A DNA stretch of 64,000 nt from Methanothermobacter tenebrarum (GTDB lineage Archaea > Methanobacteriota > Methanobacteria > Methanobacteriales > DSM-23052). Below the pieces are notes generated by a model that saw only the letters and a program-made list of their open reading frames with translations, was not told the DNA's origin and ran no database searches. Every line of letters begins with the position of its first letter. Within the stretch, counting starts at the first letter, position 1. This document shows positions 57,864 to 64,000 of this stretch, piece by piece. The translations under genes were made by a program, and so were the position numbers. The stretch is from the NCBI RefSeq assembly GCF_003264935.1, contig NZ_QLOE01000006.1, forward strand, positions 40,820 to 104,819. The letters run 5' to 3'.

Positions 57864-58643
57864 TTAGAATTTGATATTCGGAACCTCTGGGGGGTTTATT
57901 TTATGACGAGAGTTTTTGACCATCATTCTTATACGTTTAACTTCTCCTATGGGCGCTTTTACCCTTTCACTTATATTCTGGTCATCTAAGCCCTGGTCTA
58001 CCATCAAGTATAATATCCTATCAAGGATGGGATATTTTATACCAAGTTCTTCTTCGTCAGTTTGTCCATACCATAATCCTGCAGTTGGTGTTTTCTCTAT
58101 TATCTCCACTGGCACCTTTAGTTTTTCTGCTAGGAGTTTAACATGGCTTTTGTATAGGCAGCCTATGGGTAGTATGTCCACGCCACCATCACCATATTTC
58201 GTAAAGTAACCAACTAGGAGTTCTGTGCGGTTGCCAGTGCCCACGACAAGCCTATTCAATGAATTGGAATGGTAGTATAATATCATCATCCTCATACGGG
58301 CTTTAAGGTTGCCCCTTGCAAGTTTTGTGCTCTTATGATAACATAGAGACTTGAAAGGTTCGATTAGAGGGTCTATTTGGATTGTCTCATTTTCTATACC
58401 TAGGATTTCAGCTACCATACGCGCATGTTTAACATCAATGAGACTTGTAGTCCTCGCAGGCATTACAATCCCTAAAACCCTATCAGGGCCCAGTGCTTCC
58501 TTGCAAAGATAGGCTGTGACTGTTGAATCAATCCCACCACTTAAACCAAGAACCACGCCATCGACGCTGGCCTCTTCAACCTTATCTTTTATAAATTTTT
58601 TAATCTGATATATTACCTTCTCATTAATTGGGGGGAGATCCAT
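57864..58643 (-). CDS. nadE: NH3-dependent NAD+ synthetase
   Basis: 259 residues. It amidates nicotinate adenine dinucleotide to NAD+ with ammonia and ATP. The PP-loop is [57 protein letters not shown] and [17 protein letters not shown] are the conserved substrate loops. No glutaminase domain is present, as in other short NadE. GGTG precedes ATG 58643. It heads the nadE-cutA-leuS operon. Confidence 0.96.
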   Translation of the reverse strand: MDLPPINEKVIYQIKKFIKDKVEEASVDGVVLGLSGGIDSTVTAYLCKEALGPDRVLGIVMPARTTSLIDVKHARMVAEILGIENETIQIDPLIEPFKSLCYHKSTKLARGNLKARMRMMILYYHSNSLNRLVVGTGNRTELLVGYFTKYGDGGVDILPIGCLYKSHVKLLAEKLKVPVEIIEKTPTAGLWYGQTDEEELGIKYPILDRILYLMVDQGLDDQNISERVKAPIGEVKRIRMMVKNSRHKINPPEVPNIKF

Positions 58644-58771
58644 CTTGGTACACCATGAATCCTTATTTTAGAATCAACTTATACCACATACAATCCTTTT
58701 GAGGGGATCCCATATACAAGGAAGGTTCATCAAATTATTTTATGGAACATTTTTTTGATGGAAATTTTAAT

Positions 58772-58787
58772 ATATAGTATACTATAT
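58772..58787. promoter_or_regulatory. 16-base palindrome upstream of the Get3-like gene
   Basis: ATATAGTATACTATAT is a perfect palindrome lying about 17 bases upstream of the probable TATA box CTTATAAAAT (58804-58813) of the ATPase gene. It could be an operator or an additional TATA element. Confidence 0.4.
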
Positions 58788-58818
58788 TAGGTTATACGAT
58801 CCACTTATAAAATAATAG

Positions 58819-59826
<1,008 letters not shown>

Positions 59827-60051
59827 AAAAATAATACGACACTTCCGCCCCCAGTTTTCCATGAGAAGTCTCAAAAACCTCTAAACAAAAAAATCCACCA
59901 ATACTATTTAAATTTTTAGAGGCGCCTCCACTCCCAAACTAAATTATTATATTTCCCCATTATGAACTCGGATTTTAACCAAGGAAACTAAAAATTTATA
60001 AAACAAAGTGGATAATCTAATCACATGAATTAATAAAGGGGTTGGTTTGAG

Positions 60052-61077
60052 ATGAAAGTAGCAGTTTATGGTGCTGGTAATCAAGATCTTTATGTTAGAC
60101 ATTTGAATTTACCTGAAAAATTTGGTGGAGAACCCCCATTCGGTGGTAGTAGGATGGCAATGGAGTTTGCAGAGGCAGGTCATGATGTCATCCTCGCAGA
60201 ACCAAACAGGAACATATTAGAAGATGAACATTGGAAGATGGTGGAAGATGCAGGGGTCAAAGTGACAGATAATGATATCGAAGCCGCTTCTAATTCAGAA
60301 ATCGCCGTACTATTCACACCATTCGGTAAAAAAACTTTCGAAATTGCTAAGAACATAATATCACATCTTCCAGATGGGGGGATCATATCAAATACTTGTA
60401 CAGTCTCTCCAGTAGTATTATATTACGTCCTTGAAAGGGAAATTAGAAGAGAAAGACAGGACATTGGGATCGTATCCTTACACCCAGCGGCCGTGCCAGG
60501 AACACCCTACCACGGCCATTACGTGATTGGTGGACGTACAACAAGCGAACTTGAACTTGCAAGCGAGGAACAGATACAAAAATGTGTTGAACTATCTGAG
60601 AGCTGTGGTAAAAAAGCTTATGTAGTCCCCGCTGACGTTTCAAGTACAGTTGCAGATATGGGATCCCTAGTCACAGCTATAACACTTGCAGGCGTCCTTG
60701 ACTATTACTATGTTGGCACTCAGATCATTGAGGCCCCAGTAGAGATGGTTGAAAAACAGATACTGATGACACTACAAACTGTAGCATCCCTTGTGGAATC
60801 ATCAGGAGTCGATGGAATGCTAAAGGCTATAAACCCGGAATTGTTAGTCAAGAGCGCAACTTCAATGCACCTACTCAAAGAACAGGAAATATTAGACGCG
60901 GCACTAAACATGCTCTCCAACTTGGATGACGATGTCATGAAATGGATTGAAAAAGGTGAAATAAAACATACAGATCTCGTAGCTGCCCAAGCACTTACAA
61001 AAGAGCTTAAGAATCTCATGGGGGGCATGGCAGCTGAAGGTACTATCAGACGTTGCATGAGAAAAATGTTCGAATAG
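60052..61077 (+). CDS. hmdII: Hmd paralogue (HmdII-like, H2-forming methylene-H4MPT dehydrogenase family)
   Basis: 341 residues. The Rossmann start MKVAVYGAGNQDLYVRHLNLPEKFGGEPPFGGSRMAMEFAEAGHDVILAEP and C-terminal helical domain match the HmdII branch. Cys116 in ISNTCTVSPVV corresponds to the iron-binding cysteine of Hmd, and His144 in SLHPAAVPGTP to its conserved HPGCVP. True Hmd reduces methenyl-H4MPT with H2. HmdII proteins have little such activity, and in Methanothermobacter have been reported to interact with tRNA synthetases. A TATA-like TTTATAAAA is about 60 bases upstream. A small protein and a radical SAM gene follow. Confidence 0.9.
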   Translation: MKVAVYGAGNQDLYVRHLNLPEKFGGEPPFGGSRMAMEFAEAGHDVILAEPNRNILEDEHWKMVEDAGVKVTDNDIEAASNSEIAVLFTPFGKKTFEIAKNIISHLPDGGIISNTCTVSPVVLYYVLEREIRRERQDIGIVSLHPAAVPGTPYHGHYVIGGRTTSELELASEEQIQKCVELSESCGKKAYVVPADVSSTVADMGSLVTAITLAGVLDYYYVGTQIIEAPVEMVEKQILMTLQTVASLVESSGVDGMLKAINPELLVKSATSMHLLKEQEILDAALNMLSNLDDDVMKWIEKGEIKHTDLVAAQALTKELKNLMGGMAAEGTIRRCMRKMFE

Positions 61078-61222
61078 AAAAACCCACTTTGATGTCTTTT
61101 TTATCATTAAATCCCCTGGGGGTGGATACTTTCTCCTGGGAGGCCTATTTTTTCTCTTTTGATCATTACCGTGGGGAATACTTTTTTAATCTAAATAACA
61201 TATAATTTTTTTGGTGTAATAA

Positions 61223-61429
61223 ATGACAATAGATGAATTAGACCTTATTGAAAAGGTTTACGAGTTGAAGATAAAAAATAAAAAGGAGCTTGCAGAAGAG
61301 ATCCTGAAAAAATCTAATGAAGGATATGATATTTTATTCTTGTGTACAATAGTTAATTCATGGATAGCGCAAAATTATAAACCGGGAGAAATCAAAGTCC
61401 CACTCACCATAATAAGAAATGTGAAATAG
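61223..61429 (+). CDS. 68-residue protein between hmdII and radical SAM gene
   Basis: A short acidic/basic protein, MTIDELDLIEKVYELKIKNKKELAEEIL, followed by a hydrophobic middle (YDILFLCTIVNSWIAQ) and KVPLTIIRNVK. It looks like a small helical domain; no family recognised. GGTGTAATAA precedes the ATG and TATA-like ACATATAATTT is about 25 bases upstream. The radical SAM gene starts 7 bases after its stop, so the pair is one operon. Confidence 0.8.
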   Translation: MTIDELDLIEKVYELKIKNKKELAEEILKKSNEGYDILFLCTIVNSWIAQNYKPGEIKVPLTIIRNVK

Positions 61430-61436
61430 GGATACT

Positions 61437-62234
61437 GTGAAATACAGACACATACCATTTATCACATTATCAGAGATCGCATGTAGAGTCTGGATAACAT
61501 TATCAGGTTGCAATTTCAAGTGTAGAGGATGTTTTAGTAACGCGAGAAAACCCACAGGAAAACCCCTAACCACAGAAGAACTCGTGAAACTCGTGAGAAA
61601 ATCGTCCCAAGAATATTACGGAAAACTCCCAGAAGAGATCCTCATAACAGGAGGAGAACCAACACTAGACAGAGACTACCTCATAGAGCTAATCTCCAAA
61701 TTAAATTTTGCACATATCATACTAGAAACTAACGCATATCTACTCGACGAGGAATACATCAAAGAGCTTGTCGAGGCGGGTGTAAAAGAATTCATGGTCG
61801 ACTTAAAAGCAATAGATGATAAAAAACATAAATGGTATACCGGTTTCTCCAATAAAAAAATCTTAAAAAATATAAAAACAATCCAAGAAAACGCTAAAAT
61901 CGTCATAAAAACTCTGTACATTCCAGGATTCGTTGAAGAAGACGAAATAAAAAAAATAGCCAAATATATAGCATCCATCAACCCCCAGATAGAATATCGC
62001 ATCAACGACTTCAAAACAAGACATGGCCTATCCAGAAATCCAACAATCAATGAAATAGAAAAAGCATATAAGCTTGCGAAGAAACACCTCAAAAATGTTA
62101 TTATAAGCAGAAGTTGCAGAAGAGAAAGCAAGCCCCTAAAGAAAAAAACATGGATAACGGTATTCCCAGACGGCACACTCAAAAAAAGATCAACAAAAAA
62201 CTACCAATCTTATAGAAGACACCTGCCACAATAG
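61437..62234 (+). CDS. Radical SAM activating-enzyme-like protein
   Basis: 265 residues. The cluster motif is CNFKCRGC (C-x3-C-x2-C) near residue 25, with ITGGEPTLD (GGEP, SAM site) and LETNAYLLDEEYIKELVEAGVKEFMVDLKAIDDKKHKWYTG typical of pyruvate formate-lyase/ribonucleotide reductase activating enzyme relatives. The C-terminal part is basic with two cysteines absent of a clear extra cluster. Substrate unknown. The start is GTG 61437 with GGGAT close before it. The setting after hmdII and a 68-residue protein suggests a shared function, but FeGP-cofactor genes (hcg) are not recognisable here. Confidence 0.85.
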   Translation: MKYRHIPFITLSEIACRVWITLSGCNFKCRGCFSNARKPTGKPLTTEELVKLVRKSSQEYYGKLPEEILITGGEPTLDRDYLIELISKLNFAHIILETNAYLLDEEYIKELVEAGVKEFMVDLKAIDDKKHKWYTGFSNKKILKNIKTIQENAKIVIKTLYIPGFVEEDEIKKIAKYIASINPQIEYRINDFKTRHGLSRNPTINEIEKAYKLAKKHLKNVIISRSCRRESKPLKKKTWITVFPDGTLKKRSTKNYQSYRRHLPQ

Positions 62235-62422
62235 ACCATCCAAAAAAACTCCAAACGCATAAATGAGCGACACACCCCACTCCCAAGTAGATCTAAAAGA
62301 AAATACAAGCCTCAAATCAAAAAACCCACAACAGCATATCCTTAAAGGAAGCGGATATTATAACCATGTCTTCTAATAAGCACAGTATATCAACCAAAAA
62401 AAAAGAAAGTGGGAATTGGAGT

Positions 62423-63196
62423 TTATCTATCTGAATATAACCGGCCAAGTGCCCTAGCATAGAAGAGCCGAAGGTAAGGAACCACAAAGAGGCCAAGAGG
62501 CAACAGCATGATTATTAACACAAGTATAAATCCTGCTGATGCGATTTCTGGGGTCATCTGAGTTATTGCTGCTACCCCAAATAGACCGGCGATTGGTAGT
62601 AAGATAATGCTTAATGCAGCCATGGTCACGATGTATGCACCTGTAATTACTATTGTAACGCCTATGATCCAAATGATATACTTTAACCATGAAATCTCTG
62701 ATATAACATTTAATATTTCCCCGATGCTGAAAGCTGCTCCTAAACTGTCATTGAACGCCATATGAGCTATTGCAATATTCTCTACTAGTCCAAATATAAT
62801 GACCAGGATAATCCCTATTACTATACCAATAAGCGCAACAGTAGGGTTTGACCTGGTTAGTAAAAGGATAATACTAGCGGCTAATACTATCGCTGGTATT
62901 ATCATATAGACTATGGCTACAACAAAAACTTTGAGTCCGTCGATTAACATGTCACCCCATTCATCAAAGTCCGGAAGCTCATCAAAACCAGCTACTGTGG
63001 CCTTAATAACCCTTAGAGTGTACCCATAAACAAGGAATATTGGTGGGATTAGCAGAACACCTATTATGAGGGATGTTCTCAATGTTAAGAGGGTTAGCAG
63101 ATTAATTATTATGATGAATATTCCCAATGTTAAGACTTTCTTTAAGTTCGATCCTGGGTAATCAAGGGCTTCGCCCACAATTTCGCCAACATTCAT
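62423..63196 (-). CDS. DUF4013 family membrane protein
   Basis: 257 residues with about six hydrophobic helices. The start MNVGEIVGEALDYPGSNLKKVLTLGIFII and GYTLRVIKATVAGFDELPDFDEWGDMLIDGLKVFVVAIVY are diagnostic for DUF4013, a family abundant in Methanobacteriales with no known function. AGGAGGTG is a near-perfect ribosome site. The gene stands alone; its 3' end converges on the radical SAM gene across a 188-base spacer without features. Confidence 0.88.
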   Translation of the reverse strand: MNVGEIVGEALDYPGSNLKKVLTLGIFIIIINLLTLLTLRTSLIIGVLLIPPIFLVYGYTLRVIKATVAGFDELPDFDEWGDMLIDGLKVFVVAIVYMIIPAIVLAASIILLLTRSNPTVALIGIVIGIILVIIFGLVENIAIAHMAFNDSLGAAFSIGEILNVISEISWLKYIIWIIGVTIVITGAYIVTMAALSIILLPIAGLFGVAAITQMTPEIASAGFILVLIIMLLPLGLFVVPYLRLFYARALGRLYSDR

Positions 63197-63404
63197 ATTT
63201 ACACCTCCTAAACCATGATATTCTAGGATTTTATTAAATTATTGGTACAGATTGCGAAATTTGAAAATGCTTTATCAGAAAAACTATTAGATGACTATAT
63301 ATGAGGTCATTGGAGGGTGCGCTGGACAATGCTTATATAATTGTGGTTAACTAGGTATTGAAAGGATTTTTTCAATGCCATTACAAAAAAAGGTGAACTA
63401 GTTT

Positions 63405-63896
63405 TTAACTGTATATACAAATGGGGATCTTGTTTTTTTTGAGCAAGTATACATATTCTGCCATTTTTTTGTCATTGTGTGGTGTTCTGCTATTAATTCG
63501 TTGCATTCTGCGCATTTTAATGAATTGTAGATCCTTGCTTTTTTGGGGTTTCATCTTCACTTTTCTGACTGTGAAAAATTCATAGAGATTTTTCGGGTAA
63601 TTCTTTCCTCTTGTTTTTTGAATTTGTCCATTCATGTTCTGATACTTTTTCTTGTTCTTCGATCTATGAGGCTGTAGACATGTTTCCCATGATCTTTGAA
63701 TAGTAGGTTTTCTTTGCCTGAATTTGCATCTGGTCCTGAATTGTATTGCATCTAAGTAACTGTTTTCTACAACGATCTTCCCCCAATCTTCAGATCTTTC
63801 AAAGTTCTCAGTTACAATTTTCACCAATTTTGAATCCAATCGCTGTCCTTGGACAAGAATGACAATGAAAATTAGCAATATCTTATTTATTATCAC
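63405..63896 (-). CDS. Doubtful basic protein, possibly exported, possibly frameshifted
   Basis: A 163-codon frame from GTG 63896. The first ~20 residues are hydrophobic (MIINKILLIFIVILVQG, signal-peptide-like), followed by plausible sequence to about residue 50. After that it turns very rich in Lys, Arg and Gln (QRKPTIQRSWETCLQPHRSKNKKKY), unlike neighbours. Protein-like stretches appear in other frames of the same strand: KENLLFKDHGKHVYSLIDRRTRKS, and near the 3' end KCAECNELIAEHH with later Cys. This pattern suggests a gene broken by frameshifts. A TATA-like ATTTAAATAC lies near 63945-63954. No family recognised. Confidence 0.3.
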   Translation of the reverse strand: MIINKILLIFIVILVQGQRLDSKLVKIVTENFERSEDWGKIVVENSYLDAIQFRTRCKFRQRKPTIQRSWETCLQPHRSKNKKKYQNMNGQIQKTRGKNYPKNLYEFFTVRKVKMKPQKSKDLQFIKMRRMQRINSRTPHNDKKMAEYVYLLKKNKIPICIYS

Positions 63897-63966
63897 TCCA
63901 ATCTATTTTCAATAGACTCTACAAAAACTTTGTTATTACTTTGTATTTAAATTTGGCGGGAAAGTG

Positions 63967-63992
63967 TAATAATATATGTTTATATATTATTA
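63967..63992. promoter_or_regulatory. AT-rich inverted repeat at the right edge
   Basis: TAATAATATAT (63967-63977) and its exact inverse complement (63982-63992) flank GTTT. It contains TATA-like sequence and lies upstream of the minus-strand frame at 63896 and of whatever follows to the right, so an operator or divergent promoter is possible. Confidence 0.35.
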
Positions 63993-64000
63993 TGATGGTA

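Overview
The window is from a hydrogenotrophic methanogenic archaeon of the order Methanobacteriales, most likely Methanothermobacter or a close relative with AT-rich DNA. The evidence is the gene content: F420-dependent methylene-H4MPT dehydrogenase (mtd), an Hmd paralogue, CoM/CoB-dependent fumarate reductase subunit A (tfrA), Fae-Hps fusion, SepRS, Ni-sirohydrochlorin diamide synthase, CTP-dependent riboflavin kinase, Alba, archaeal-type ThrRS and LeuRS, and a lone trpB2 with a TGTACA box. Promoters look archaeal (TATA boxes such as TTTATATA), and ribosome binding sites are GGAGG/GGTGATC-like. From memory the gene order follows the ilvN-to-hmd region of M. thermautotrophicus; an alignment would settle that. 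No rRNA, tRNA, CRISPR array, intact insertion sequence or provirus was recognised.

Layout. 1-8.4 kb: ilvN (cut by the left edge) and ilvB, purD, argF, argS, a Sec11-type signal peptidase and ilvD; an exact 53-bp tandem duplication sits at the ilvD/signal peptidase junction. 8.5-16.2 kb: an MgtC/DUF4010 membrane protein, a cupin gene with a rubredoxin-hybrid cluster protein fusion, thrS, a ParA ATPase with a small partner carrying a ParB-like N-terminus, a radical SAM/HhH protein, and a 54-residue membrane protein framed by perfect 16-bp inverted repeats. 16.2-28.4 kb: a 552-bp non-coding stretch with a possible small RNA, cfbB, a polymerase-like membrane protein and a glycosyltransferase, mtd, a flavoprotein, a 573-bp stretch with possible gene remains, then hisB, ferredoxin, ModE-type regulator and flippase on the minus strand, an iron-sulfur flavoprotein and fae-hps.

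28.6-36.1 kb: trpB2, a DUF1786-PHP-DUF63 operon, leuA followed by a solitary nitrogenase-component-1-like gene, and alba preceded by a strongly folded, roughly 190-nt leader. 36.1-43.7 kb: a PadR-ABC transporter-beta-propeller operon with a palindromic operator, an isomerase-like TIM barrel, a soluble HAD ATPase-like protein, a LysE exporter, and an ornithine cyclodeaminase/alanine dehydrogenase family gene. 43.8-58.6 kb: gatA overlapping a domain-swapped CobQ-like protein, a compact sepS-endonuclease V-ribK-ribB operon, tfrA, a deaminase, hisG with an FAH-family gene, and nadE-cutA-leuS. 58.8-64 kb: an ArsA/Get3 ATPase, an hmdII-like gene followed by a 68-residue protein and a radical SAM enzyme, a DUF4013 membrane protein, and a doubtful basic reading frame at the right edge.

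Most of the window is core metabolism (branched-chain amino acid, Arg, His and purine synthesis, aminoacyl-tRNA formation, methanogenesis). The points most worth a second look are the folded leader before alba, the ParA pair with shared palindromes, the inverted-repeat-bounded mini-gene, the lone NifE-like protein, the permuted CobQ-like protein, the rubredoxin-Hcp fusion and the hmdII cluster.
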